Assembly (NCBI GenBank): GCA_030533445.1
Contig: CM060064.1
Coordinates: 25,546,626 to 25,610,625, forward strand
Direction of reading: 5' to 3'
Length of the DNA stretch: 64,000 nucleotides
Origin: Cyprinodon diabolis
Lineage: Eukaryota; Chordata; Actinopteri; Cyprinodontiformes; Cyprinodontidae
Made by a program: the position numbers and the translations under genes. Under the pieces are notes generated by a model, which did not search any database, was not told the origin of the DNA, and saw only the letters and a program-made list of their open reading frames with translations. Of this stretch, positions 1-12,908 are shown piece after piece; the stretch's first letter is position 1, and each line of letters begins with the position of its first letter.

Positions 1-80
1 AAAAGAAGGGAAATCAATTCTATTAAAAAAATTGAGAAAAAATAATAATCAGAAAAATGTATATGTGAAGAAGAGCTAAC

Positions 81-3000
81 TTGTATGTCTCTGAATTTTG
101 TAATATCCAGGAAGCCCGGTCGTCCCTCAGTGAGCAAAAACAAACGTTTCTGAGTGAGGGCTATTTTTCCGACACCATGCGAGGTCTTAACGCAGGATGA
201 CAACTTGTACACACATTCACTGTCATCGAGTTCGCTGATGACTTCAGAAGGGAGATTTACATCTTGTGCTTCGGCCTCTGACTCTTTCCAGAAGGTGTAA
301 AACACTCGGAAAACTTCTGGATCCACCTGATTATGTTGTCCTGGAACAAACACAGAGTTCAGAGGTGATATAAGGTTATTAGGTTATTTATATTTCACAT
401 AATAAAACATCAGTGCATAGATTCCTTATGAAGAGCTGAACTTGTGCCACTACTAGAACCACACGATTTGGTTTCCATGTAAATAAAAAAACAAAAAAAA
501 GAAAAGAAAAAAAAAAACTTTCCCCATAAAAGATAACACAACACTGACTTCAGCGTTAAGCTCTGTCAAAGTTATGGTGCATTTTCTTGTATTTAGTTTT
601 GCATGATTTCCTTTTTACAACAGAGTAAAAAAAAACTTTGAGAAGAAAGTCAATATTTTCTTCTGGAAACAAAGCTTCTTTAAGAAGTTGGTCATGGCTG
701 AGAATATAATGTGATTATGTCATGACCTCATATCAAATGCACTTGTGCTTTCCCAGAGGTAATAGTTGTTTGAAAGGGCAATTAATCAATTTCTTTCTTT
801 GGAAATGTTTAATGTGCCTCAATTTTAAAGCAGAAAGCAGACTGATTTGCAAGCTACAAAATAAGTATTCTGTTGTTCATACCGTCTGATTATAAACATG
901 ACAGTAACAGCAATATACCATCAGACTCAGCTGTAAAAGTTAATAGTAGTTATTATTAGCTGCAGCATCAGCCATTCTGACGTCTTAAAAATAAATTCAG
1001 ATTAGAAATAAGAATTAGAGCAGTGGTTCCTAACCCTGTTCCTCAGGTACCCTTGTCCTGCATGTTTAAGGTGTTTCCTTGGTGCATCACACCAGAAAAT
1101 AATGTATGATCAACAGGTTGCTGCAGAACCTGGGGATGTTCGATTTCGGCGGCCACACCCCCCTTCATAGGCTGTGAAAATTAGGAGGCTGGAAGAGTTG
1201 AGCTATCGGTCCAAACAGGTCCTTCTCCAACTGTCATTGGCCCTCACTCGGTGTACAGTCAGTCAACTAGCAACCATGACGCCGGGCTATGATGTAATCG
1301 GCCAACTAATCCAGCCTTTGGAGGACACAATTACCAAATTCAAACACAGCCCTTGATTGCAGAGTGGAGTCCATAATTGAAAAATCAGGTGTGCTGGAAC
1401 AGAGACGTATCTAAAACATGCAGGGCAGGGGTTTGGTTTTGTTTGGCAGGCTTACTGCTACCTTCCTAAAAGTTAATGCCGTTGAGAGCCATACAGACCC
1501 CTTGAGCCATTATAGAGGTGTTATTCAACTAATTGTAAGTCGTCATATAATAACAACAGTTATGAAAACATTTTATGAAGGTTGAAAGGTTACTTAGTGT
1601 TTAATTTAGAAAAATGTTGTATTTAAATTGTAAAAAGACTAAATGCTTAAATTTGACCAAGTTCAAAGGTAAGAAAGATCATAGTTACTATGCTTTATTT
1701 TCCCATCATGTTTGGAAGATTTGTAAATGACTAATAACTGTAAACCTCTATCATAACTTTGTTTTACAAATCAACTGACACTATCTTGTTGTAAATGACT
1801 TAATCGATCCATCTATGGGTTAAAGCTAATTGCAGTTATGCTGTGCTCTTTGTTGCTCGCCCTCAATAGTCATCACTGCCTCTACTTGATGCACCATTTT
1901 AGCCATGTTTTGTTGATGTGTGCATGCACGCACACACACACCCATGCAGATGTATGGGTGCGTGTGTGTGACCTATGTTGAGCCAATGTATTTGTTATTT
2001 TTTAGAAATTTAAGACTTTCTCGACACTTTAAAAATTCCAATAGACAAAAAAAGCAAAACATTTTACTTTTGAAACCAATTATAAAAAAGCTGCTCAGAT
2101 CTATCATCTTAATTCAGGTATCAACTGTGAAAGACTTCATTCACCATTAGCATAAAAAGAAAATAGCTTTTCAACTTCTGAATGGATCTGTGTATGCAGA
2201 TATTTACTTAAAATGCATGCAAATTTTGATAAATTTTATGTTGTAAATTAGGTTTCATGCACTTCAAGTTTCTCATCTTAGGCATTCTATATTAACCCTT
2301 ACCATTAGTGAGTGCATCAAATAAACGATGTATCATTGCAGCATCCTTTACAATTCCACATTCCTGAATGTAGCGCACAAACTCATCCCGATCCAAGGGA
2401 TTCTGAGGAAGCTCAAACTTCTTGATGTGATTTTCTGCCTGGACAACCGGCTTCTCATTATCTACTTTTACCTAAAAAAGAAAAAGGAAATGACTTCACT
2501 CATTCACCAGCTAATATGGAGAGAATATGCATGAGTTTACTGACAGACCTTGAAAATAAGTCTCTTAAGCTCAGGTCTTCTGTGCGCTTGCTGCACCTCG
2601 TCTTGCTGCAGAGAGTCCACGAGCCATGAGACCAAGTGTGTGGGAAAGATTGTGGTGTCAGTTTTGTTGAGATTCTGGAAATCACTCAAAGCGTCCAGTC
2701 GCCTTGAGCACAATGTGTTGATAAACCCTCGTAAATAGTAGAATCTGGAGAAATGACATACCAGGAGTCAAACTGGTGGATTACTGTTTTATATAAAAAT
2801 TCTAAGATCTCTTTTCAGAAAGTTGGAACTTTATCTGAAAAAAAAAAAAAAAGAAGGAAATCATAGCACCTGGCCAGCAAAGCAGAGTTTTCATTTTGTA
2901 CCGAGAAAATTGCTTTTCCCAGCAACTGGATGAGCTCACTGTAGTAAGCATGGACAGAGATGAAAGATAGAGACACTGGAAAGTCCGGGAGTTTAAAAAC

Positions 3001-6000
3001 TGTTATGGGATTTGGTGGTGATTTCAGTGCTGGAAAGAGAACAGATGGGAATGCAAAAAGAGACAAATCATAATTATATAAAAAAGAAAAAAAAAGAAAA
3101 AAGAAGGATAAGGTCTTATGAAATATATAAAACGATTGCAATTTTATGATATCCAGCCTTGTCCGCACCAAAGGATTCTGCCTATTAATGATTAAATAAT
3201 AGATTTTGAATCTAATAAAGCAAGATGATCACCTAGTCTAATGAGCAATCTGGAACTTTTAAAATTCCAAATTTAAATGCCAACATTATCCAGAATATGT
3301 AATGCACACGTACTTGCATATAGAATATAAAATGTGGAGACCCACAAACAGTATAAGACTTATTTCTAATAATGATTTTGTTTGAACTACTTTTTCTTTT
3401 TAGTTTAAACTAAAGTGAAAGCTTCAGTGCTGTTTAGCAGGTCCTGCCTCATGTCCAACATATACGATCCACCTCACCTGAATTAGACATCATGATCCTG
3501 GTTAGCAGTGAGTTTCTGTCAAAACTGAGTGTTTGGTAGCCTCTTAAATTAGGCAGGCTCATCCCAAGTCTCTTACTTAGTCCGAGAACAGAACCCTTTC
3601 TCTTTGTCAGAATCTCTTGCATGGTGGGTCTACGTTGAAGCTCAACTGCAGACATCATCCTATGAAATGGATAGAAAAACAAAACAAGGTGCCTTGTAGA
3701 CTCACCATGACTGGGCTGAATCACAACTTTATAATAATTCTCCTTGTAAAATATCAATGTTCAAATATTATAAACTGATTCCTATTAATTAAATAAGTAA
3801 GAGTAAAGGTCTGAATCTTTAGCTTCTAGCTCTAGTTATCTATGACAATGTGGAACACAGTCTTTTGTCTAAGTAATCGTATTCATTGATTGTCTTTATC
3901 ATTGGTCACTTATTTCATTTAAAGCTTCAATGAAAAAGATTAAGAATCTATTTCAAGAATAAAACTGAATATAACATGCATTTTATATTAACCGAAACAT
4001 CAATTATTATCACTTATTTCCTAAATCCAGTGTTTTAGGGTATGTCACAATTTTCATCATTTTCAGAAGTAGTCACTATTCACATACTATGCTCGCCCGA
4101 TGAAATTGATGTTCAATCGGTCACTTTTATAGTAACTTTGTTTTGAACATGTTTTAATATGGCTGGGTTATATTATTCAGAAACAATTTTACCTTACAAC
4201 AGCCACATGCACAATATTGCCAAAAGTATCTGCTTATCTGTTCAAAAGATTGGAAACAGGTGTTCAAAATCAAGCACCTAGACATGCAGACTGCTTTTAT
4301 AAGAAATTGTGAAAGAATGGGTCACTTAAAGGTGCTCAGTGAATACCAGCATGGAACTGCAATAGGATGCCACCTGTGCAACCAATCCAGTTGTAAAATG
4401 TCCTTGCTCCTAAATACTTTAGAGCCAGCCATCAGCTATATCAGAAGTGTTTGGGAATGACAGCAACTCAGCCCTGAGGTGGTAGGCCACCTAAACTCAG
4501 AGCGGGGTCAGCGGATGCTGAAGCTCATAGTGCCAAGAGGTCACCAACTTTCTGCAGAGTCCATCACTACACACCTCAAACTTCATGTGGTGTCCAGTTT
4601 AGGTCAAGAACAGAGAGCTTCATGGAATGGGTTTCCAGACATTTGCAGCTGCATCAGAGCCATACATCACCAAGTGCAACCCAAAGAGTTGAATGCAGAG
4701 GTGTAAAGCACACTGCCACCAGACTCAAAAGAAGTGGAAACTTTTCTGGACTGTTGAATCAAGCTCCTCTACTAGAAATCTGATGGAGCAGTCTGGGTTT
4801 AAAAATTGCCAAGCGAATGGTACTTGTCTGACTGCATTGCGCCAAATGTAACGTTTGGTAGAGAGTTGATTTTGGTGAAGGGTTCTTTTCAGTGGCTGTG
4901 CTTGGCCCCTTAGTTCATCTGAAAGGCACAATTCCATGATCTAAACTTTGTGGGACCAGCCTGGAGGTGGCCTCTTCCTCTTCTAACATGACTGTGCACC
5001 AGAGCACAAAGCAAGAGCCATAAAGACTCAATCAGAGTAGAGACTGAGAAGCAGGCCTGCTCATCCAACATCAGTGTGTAACTTTACACATGTTCTTGTG
5101 GAAGAATGGTCAAAAATTCCCATAAACACACTCCTAAACCTTGTGGACAGCTGTCCCACAAGAACTGAAGCTGTTCTGGCAGCAAAAGATGGACTGACAT
5201 CATATTGAACCCCTGTGGATTAGGAATTGGATGCTACTTAAAATAATGTGCAAGTCAATGCCCGTGAGTGAATCAAATATAGTTTATATTCATTGATACT
5301 TAAGAGCTGTTTATACTCCCCGCAGCATTGTGTCACAGTAAGTTTGTCGCAGGTATTTATGATTTGCACCATGTTATACCACGCCACAATGCAAGAGGGA
5401 CAATCAAGAACTAGCTGTGGCCTAGGTGTTGAGGTGGTGGGGGCCAGTTTGCGTGACAACGGAGGGACATGAGGGCGAAAAAGAGCGGGGATCCAGATGG
5501 AAAAAGAGCACCTCGCTCTTCTAGCTGGTAAAACTTGACGAGTCATTTTCCACAATGGCGGTCATACAAACAAAATAAGCCGGTAAGGTACAAAACAGGA
5601 AATACGCATAGAGTGGGGCGGATGTAGATTTGACCAATCAAATGCCTCCTGTCTGTGGCACTGTCTGCAGTCACCTACAATTTTGGAGCAGCAGTGTCGG
5701 TGGAAGGGGTGGGGGCACATTTGCTTTCACTCGAACACACGCAGATGACCTGGTTTCTGAGTATAAATTAGCCTTTAGTCTCAGTTACAACAACATAGAG
5801 ATGAAGGAAAAAAAAAAATCAACCTTTTTACTGCTTAGTGCAGTATCAATGCAGAGCATCTGAACACCCCATTCAATGTTTACAACAAATTATACATAGG
5901 AGTTGCCTCCCGACTTCGACATTCTTACCTGTCTGAATATGCAACACTGTAGCCCAGGCTTTATATTTAGAGAGTTTTGTCCTAATGGAAGATAAACCTG

Positions 6001-9000
6001 CTCTGCCTGTAACTGCAATAGCTTTTCTTTCAGCACTGCCCAATATTTAGCATAATCCATCCTGCTCACATCCTGATGGGGCAACCCCTATCCTTAGGGA
6101 TGGTGAGTTCATAGTCATGCAAACCATTATATTTTTCCCAAACAAAAGCATTTTATATGTAGGCCAGAAGGTTTATATCAGGCCTCACCTTATCGGAGCC
6201 CATGTTTCCACATCTTTACTTTATATCCTCCAGAATTTATGGCAGATTCTAACTAGGAGAATTTATGGCTTTCATCATGTTCTCTGAAAAACCACTGAGG
6301 ATTTCACAGAACAACTGCATTTATCATTTACTTTACAATACAGCAATAATTTTAACTTATTAGGTTCCAATAAAATAAACTGATTTTTGTGACAGTAAAG
6401 TTACAAAATCCAAAACTGCTTTAGTTGGAGTAATACTTGCTAACATTTCCAGAGGATGTTAGGCAGCTCAATTGACATGGGAACAGGCTTTCAGACTATA
6501 GAGTGAAAAATCGCAAGGTGAATGTTTTCCAATTAATGTTGCAGCACTACAGTTCACTCATTCTGATAATCCTTTGAAATAGAGCCCATCGGGCTTTAAA
6601 ATCTAGGCATCATTGTCACAAGATCAATAAATACGCTTCTTTTTGCTATTGCCTTTAAGGTCTACAATTAAATTGGATTTCCAAAGCATGGGAAATTTAC
6701 CTCTGTCACTTATCGGAAAAAATCAATGGAGTTAAAATGCCAAAGCATTTTTTTAAACAATCAAAGCATTTCCACTTTCTATGGCAAGTGAAACCTTTTT
6801 TTTCAGGCCAAAGAGAAGCAACAGGGTGACAGTGGCGTTGGATGTTGGAGTTTGCCCTGAAATCGAAGGGTTGACGGTTCAAGCCCCGGCTCTGACTTTC
6901 ATTGTCATTGTGTCCTTGGGCAAGACACTTCACCTGTATTGTCTACTGATGGTGGTCAGGTGGCCGCTTCTGTCAGTGAGCCCCAGGGCAGCTGTGGCTA
7001 CAATGTAGCTTGCCACCGTGAGTGTGGGTGAAGGAATGTAGTGTAAAGTGCTTTGGTCAAGTCTCCTGACTTGAAAAAAGGCGCTATATAAGTGCATGCC
7101 ATTTACCAAACAAGTTCAGTGGGGGATTGGCACCCCCTAATTTTCAATTATAATATTCAGCAACATATATTTATAAAACTCCCTTTGGTTGATATCTTTA
7201 GTCTAAATTAGAGGCTCAATCCTGTATTTCATCTTACTTCTCCCATTCCTTCTTACTCCTCTCTTTTTACAAATAACCAAATTCACATTGAGAATTTGGT
7301 ATCAGTTTAGGAAGCATTTTAAATTCTATGCAGGGATCATTTGTTTAAAATTTAGGTTACATATCTAACAATTTTCAAATGTGTTAATAAGAGGATGTTA
7401 TTTTTCAGTGACTTTTAAAAACATTTTTTTCTGTAACTTAACAGATCTGTCAGAAGAGCTCCATCTTTCTCTGCATCTTTTTGTAACTTTCTACTTGCAA
7501 TATGACTGACATCTATTTTTTCTTGTTGATTGTTTGTCATTTGCAGAATTATTTGTTACTACATCTAAGTCTCTGTCAGTGACCATTAGACCCTCACCCC
7601 ATGTGGCTATACTTGGACATCCAGTTAACTAGAACCTGTTTCTGAACAGTTAGATGTTTGAGCCTGAACTCACTTTTCCCTCCTTTTTTTATTATTAATT
7701 AATTTTGTAGAATAGGAAAAAAATTAGAATGTAAAGCATGTATTTTTCTTTTGTGCACATATCATACCTGCTCTTTTGCATATGTATTCGTTTGTGATAT
7801 AAATGGGATATTTACCATAATATTAGGTAATATTTGACTCATCTCTCATACTTTGCGATTTTTAATAAAAACTGTTAAATCAAAACATAGTAACATACTT
7901 CTGCATCTCCGAACGAGTGCTGAGCTCCATTTGTGCAAACATATCCATTTTTTTATTGAGGCGATCCCTCAAGAAGGAGTGAAAAATATGTGTGTCCAAC
8001 ACCTGCAACACAGACAAGACAAAAACTTAGATCTTTAAATAATTGTAGATAAACTGTAATTCAAGATCTGCAACCAGCAATAAATAAATCTGATCTAAAG
8101 TTGAGGCATACCGTTCTGTAGAAAAGCTGTTCATCTGGGTCTCTGCTTTTCAGGAACTCCTCACTGTGAAAAACTCGATGTTCATAATTCAGATGACTGC
8201 TAACATCCCTGATAAATACACACAAAATAACCATAAATACCATAACCTGACACAGGTTTAAGAAACAGATCTATCTGGACGTTAATATTCAGAAAACCTG
8301 AATACGTTGACCAGCAGTTCTAGGGCAATCCTCTGGATCTCATTATTAAGTTTTTGTTGCCACGCCCTTCTTTGTGCACGCTGGTCATTGATGTCCATGC
8401 AGCTTGCACTGTGGTACTGATCCAGGTCAAAATGTATCTGCAATGACTGACTCCTATAAAAGAAATAACATCTTTTCATTCAATAGGCTCAAACCAGTGC
8501 TTTGCTGTGGCTTATCTTTGACTCGTTGCACCTCTGTATGAAGCAGTCTGCAGCAGCCAGAGGAATTTCTGGAAGATCAATAGCATCAGATAAAGAAGTG
8601 GAAACATTCCCTTGATCAATATTCACTAAAATCAAATCATCCGTTTCCTGAAAACACAAAAAAATAAAGAACTAAATTACATAATCAGAAACGATTTAAA
8701 ACAGACATATTTAAACTTTTTTTTAATACTCATTTATGTTGATTTGGTAGATGAAATACTGACAGTAGCAACTTCAGTAAGATGGCTCAGATGGCATCCC
8801 ATAAGAAAGGCAGTTGGAGCCATAAGAAAGTCCAGCATTCCTCTGGCTAACACAGGAACATAAGGATGCTGCCATGTCAGAGGCTGGGGGCAAAGATAAA
8901 GAGTTACACAAGTGTTACAGCAACTATTCCAACCACTTTCTGGCTGCGTCTTCATATAGAGTTAACATTTTGCTACACTTATAAGGCTGATTGTCATCAA

Positions 9001-10279
9001 CATTGGTTCTACTTTGAAAAATGTATTTTTTTGCCCACAATTAAAAACAAAACTGATTTGTAGTTGACAGATCAGATATTTGTTGATACTACACCTGCAA
9101 GAAAATAAACAGACATTCTGCCATTAGTGTTAGTCTTGCCCAGTCGGCAGAAAACAACACCACTCGCTGTTCCTGAAGAAGGCAAGAAAGCACCTGCAGA
9201 CAGAAACAGGAGATGTAACCATCAGCCTGAACCTCCTCTTGTTGCATTTAGATGCTAAATTTGGGTTGAATACCAGCAGTAGTTGCTGTGGTCGGAAGCA
9301 AAGGAAGGGCAGGTGGAGTTCCAAGTCGATAGCTGGAAAGTTTTTATCCTCTCTGGAAGGTAACACTATAGTCAAAGGATTAAATGGAAACATCTGGAAA
9401 AGAGAATTAAAAGCTTTATTTAGAGTAAAACCATCCTCTGCATAGTGTTAACTAGGCTTTTGCTTTGGTCCATTTGATCCAACATTATTGGTTTCTGATG
9501 CAAGTGAGCCACTGTCACCCCTAAGATCTTTCAAAAACATTGTTGAACATTTTATAAACAAGAATTACTAGAAATAACCAGGGTTCAGTTAATAATGTAT
9601 TTAAATTGTAAAAAAAATTGACAAATTAAAGATGGGTATCATCATATGAATGCACTGCTTTATCCCATGCAAGCAATTATGTGTAAGGCCTTCTTTCAGT
9701 TTTGTCTACAGAAAGATTTAACATTACACTTGAGTTACAGTAATTTTTAATTGCTATTAAAATAACTACCTTGAAACTAAACTTCGCCAAACATACACCT
9801 TCCAAAACCGGTCCAATCATATTTGAGGAACATACCAGATGAAGGTGTCCAGGAGGTGGAATTGGTAAAAGGCTCAGCTTAATGGCAAATTCTTTCAGCC
9901 TTTCTTCCAAATCTGGTAACCGACATGATCTCAGCTGAAACAGAAGACTGGCGAAAAATGAGAAAACAATGGAAGACATGGATGATATAGATAAAATATA
10001 TGGTTTTATCATAACAGATAACCAGACTGAATAATGAGACCAACTTATAACTATGGTACATATGTAATATTTGCACTGACAGGCAATGATCCGGTACTAT
10101 TAAATGTGTGAGATTACTTCTGTTTCTCACCATGACAGGCAATCCTTGAGTGCAGTAAAGTAAGGATACTTGGATATGATGCAGACACCAAAAGGAGAAT
10201 AAAGCTTTGAGAACTTTGAAGATCCACCCCCATTCTGATAAGACGACCCTTCCTTTGAAAGAAATTTGAAAAAAAAAAC

Positions 10280-10345
<66 letters not shown>

Positions 10346-12906
10346 TATAGTCACACATATGTATACAACAGTTTTCAAATAAAACTGCATTTATGATAGT
10401 AAACAACAAAACAAAGCCCATTGTCCCTCCATAATTCCAGATATTTCTGGTTGTAGGTAGCTCTTCCGGTATTTTAGAGTATGCAGAAGTTCTAATACTC
10501 TATTCTTTGTAAAATATGCACACCAGTATTTGACGATAATACTGCATCACTACTCCGTGGGTCTTGTTGCCGAAGACGTCAGTAAAAACCAGGAAGTGGA
10601 ACTGCTCAGTTTTCTCCTCCACACTGACACGCAGGCCTCCTGGTGACAAAAACATTTACAGTATTTTAACGCCAGGGTTTATTTAAAGAAGCCCTTTTTG
10701 TTTCAATAAAGGGATTAGTAGCATAGAGCCCCAAACCTTAAAACTTTGTTGATGGGTTCTTTTGAGGAAAAAGTATAGCTGGAACTAGTCTCCTGGTGTA
10801 CATTGAGTACTGGTTTAGTGAATTTAAGTGCAGATAGACCTTTACCACAGTGGTAAAATACTCCAACATTTAACTGTTGTGTCTATACATTAACTTTACT
10901 AGCATAAGGTGACACACTTATGGAAATCTTTTAAAGCCAGATTTAAGGGAACATTCTTAGATCTAGATAAACTGTTATATTATGTTGCTTTCTAAAGCAG
11001 TTCAACCGTGGCTCTCTTGCAAAGACTAGGTAGAATTTTTTTTATTCGTCTGTAAAATAAAAGTTAATAAAAAACAAAAATTGTTTCCCGATTTAAAACA
11101 GATTGAAATGGTGGACTTTCTTTAACTTTAGCTTTATTATTCTAAGAGGTTCTTGTGATGCTTTCAGTCACAATAACCTTTTAAAGGTTTTTGGAGGGAT
11201 TTGCTGGTGTTTTGTGCTACATTGCCTGGACTGAATAGAGCTTTGTCTAAGCTAAAGTAAAAAGTAAAACAAAGAGTCTGTAAAGACCATTGATAGAGCT
11301 AGAATCGATTTCAGTTCCTATGTGGTGCAGAGAGTACAATCCCCACAAAGCCTCTAGCAGAAGTATGTATGCTGCTGTCACTGAAGGCAAAAGTAATCAC
11401 TAAAGGTTGAAAACTTAAAGTAACAAATTTCTTGAAAAGTTCAGATCCAGATTATGATCCCAGAACATTCAAATAATGAAGCATTCTGTGTTATTAACAG
11501 CTATTTTGAAATCAGATTTCTTTAAATAAGAAATCTGAGATCAAGAGATTGATTCAAATACAGCTTAATCAAGTAACATCAGTGTCTTTATCATTTTCAA
11601 TATTTGCTCTAGAATCAAAACTTGCGTTATATGCATTACAGAAAGCCATCATTTAACTTGTGAAGGGCTGTGTGTACATATAGGTGGGGTCTTTGTGTTT
11701 GGGTGAATGTAAAGAAAAATAAATATTTTACCAGGAAAACAGAGTTGAGGCAAAGCCATGAGATCAACATTTTTTGGTACACTAACATCTTGGCTTCCTC
11801 CTTTTCCATATGATGCATCTTGTTCTGCAAGAATTTAAATTTGTAAAACTGTGAATTGTGAACTAATTCAACAAATACCAAGGCTAGCAAATAAAATATC
11901 AGGAACACAGAAAATATTTCCTGCATTATGCTTTAGAAATGATCAGTGTTAGTCTGCAGACAACAAGCCTCAATAGTAAACAAGTGTTTTTTGGGGTTTT
12001 TCACCTGAAGAAAGGTGTTCCTTCTTTTTTCTGAGAAACGAACAGTGTCGCTTTCCACGTGACTTCAAGGCCTCATTCTCAGCTGTCCTGCTAAGAAATG
12101 GTGGTGCCAGAACATGAAGAATCTCTGGCTCCAACAGGAGAGACTCTGTATTTCTATCGCTTTTAAAAGCCTTAATAGGATAGAAGAAAAATACACAACA
12201 TGAGCTACACTCCATAGTTTTATGGAATCAATAATTTATCAATATGTTTATGAAATTTCCAGGATATTTATATCCTTTCACATTGTGTCACTTTTAGACA
12301 GATGTGTTTTAACAAATCTTATCTATGTGGCTGGAAGCAAGAGCGTCCCATGTCCATCACTATAGAAATCTTCTGTACATCCTAAAAGTTTGAAAATTAA
12401 CTTAGATAAAAATGTAACACTGCAGTTTTATCTATTGATTTAGCTCAGATTCCACCTAAAAACTGTTTTTAGTTCATGTTAATCTGAGGTTTAATTCATT
12501 TTTACAATCAATCTCTGCTTCTATCCAGATTTGTTAGCCAAGTTGCACCCAGAAAATGTTGTATTCACACATTTTAGAAAAGAATACAAGTATTTAGTAA
12601 TGAGGTTTTTTTTAACTTTTATGCAAAGATGAAGAAGATTAAAAGTAACAAATTCAAGAGATCAATTTACCAAGAAACACCAAAAAGATGTTGCCTGATG
12701 CATATAGACTGTCAGAAAACAGACAGGCTGCTGATTCTGCACAGCATTGGTTAAAAACTAAGTTTTATAAACGTCAGAAATAAGTTCCCCAAGGTTTACT
12801 AGCAAGACTGCCATACAGAAACCTGGTAGACTTCCTGAAGTTTTTCACTGGATGCTCCGACCACCACACAGGCCTCCAGCAGAGAAGGCAGTAAACAGTC
12901 AGTCAT
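81..12906 (-). CDS. DENND3: DENND3, DENN domain-containing Rab GEF (3' end off the left edge)
   Basis: DENND3 is a guanine-nucleotide exchange factor, known from mammals to act on Rab12 in endosome/autophagy traffic. Eighteen coding exons are seen (5' to 3'): 12906-12823, 12170-12005, 11824-11732, 10639-10524, 10252-10131, 9947-9836, 9393-9274, 9193-9095, 8883-8764, 8647-8532, 8453-8298, 8208-8112, 8002-7899, 3659-3478, 3029-2870, 2744-2549, 2471-2303, 340-81. Together they give 824 codons and every phase closes. Residues 1-120 form the upstream DENN part. The core DENN module runs over about 115-345 and includes [45 protein letters not shown] and [16 protein letters not shown]. dDENN follows to about 480, then a helical linker, then a PHenn-like stretch near 740-824 ([15 protein letters not shown]). 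Human DENND3 is about 1200 residues, so the C-terminal WD40 repeats lie beyond base 1. The start ATG is two bases inside its exon and gives an N-terminus like the human one ([15 protein letters not shown]). Identity is very secure; the ends of single exons are less so. Confidence 0.96.
1021..1432. mobile_element. Diverged hAT-type non-autonomous element (partial)
   Basis: The left end CAGTGGTTCCTAACCCTG and the inverted AAACATGCAGGGCAGGGGT near 1413-1432 match the ends of the complete element at 43653-44359. The far right terminus is not recognisable, and no duplication of the flanking AATTAGAG was found, so the copy is truncated or decayed. It lies in a DENND3 intron. Confidence 0.5.
4250..5235 (+). 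mobile_element. Tc1-like DNA transposon fossil
   Basis: The plus strand reads as a decayed Tc1-type transposase gene. Recognisable parts include a DNA-binding half followed by GACTGTGCACCAGAGCACAA and GAATGGTCAAAAATTCCCAT, the segments that encode the TVHQ.TK and EEWSKIPI regions of fish Tc1 elements. Frameshifts and stops break the frame throughout. Clear terminal repeats and TA flanks are not seen. Confidence 0.75.
6825..7106 (+). mobile_element. tRNA-derived SINE
   Basis: The 5' part carries a B-box-like GGTTCAAGCCCCGGCTCTG. It is followed by the fish SINE body (GTGTCCTTGGGCAAGACACT) and ends with a tail reading CTGACTTGAAAAAAGGCGCT then ATATAAGTGCATGCC. The insert is in a DENND3 intron. 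Exact ends and target-site duplication were not resolved. Confidence 0.75.
10288..10338. repeat. (TA)n microsatellite in DENND3 intron
   Basis: An uninterrupted TA dinucleotide run of about 50 bp, starting 36 bp upstream (in transcript sense) of the acceptor of exon 10252-10131. Confidence 0.95.
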
Positions 12907-12908
12907 CA

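Larger units (their letters stand above)
3660..7898. other. DENND3: Large DENND3 intron with transposon relics
   Basis: This 4.2-kb intron separates two DENND3 coding exons. It contains a Tc1-like fossil (about 4250-5235) and a tRNA-derived SINE (about 6825-7106). A GC-richer segment at about 5300-5760, with a 105-codon minus-strand frame (5238-5555), is unexplained. I saw no exon-like conservation in the remainder. Confidence 0.6.

Noticed and set aside
9836..9934. DENND3 exon starting at 9934
   Set aside because: This acceptor breaks the reading phase with the preceding exon. Using the acceptor before 9947 restores the frame and the conserved DCLSCLL junction.
9879..10421. 180-codon minus-strand open frame
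   Set aside because: It is stitched together by a (TA)n run read as Tyr-Ile repeats and crosses two real DENND3 exons in the wrong frame.
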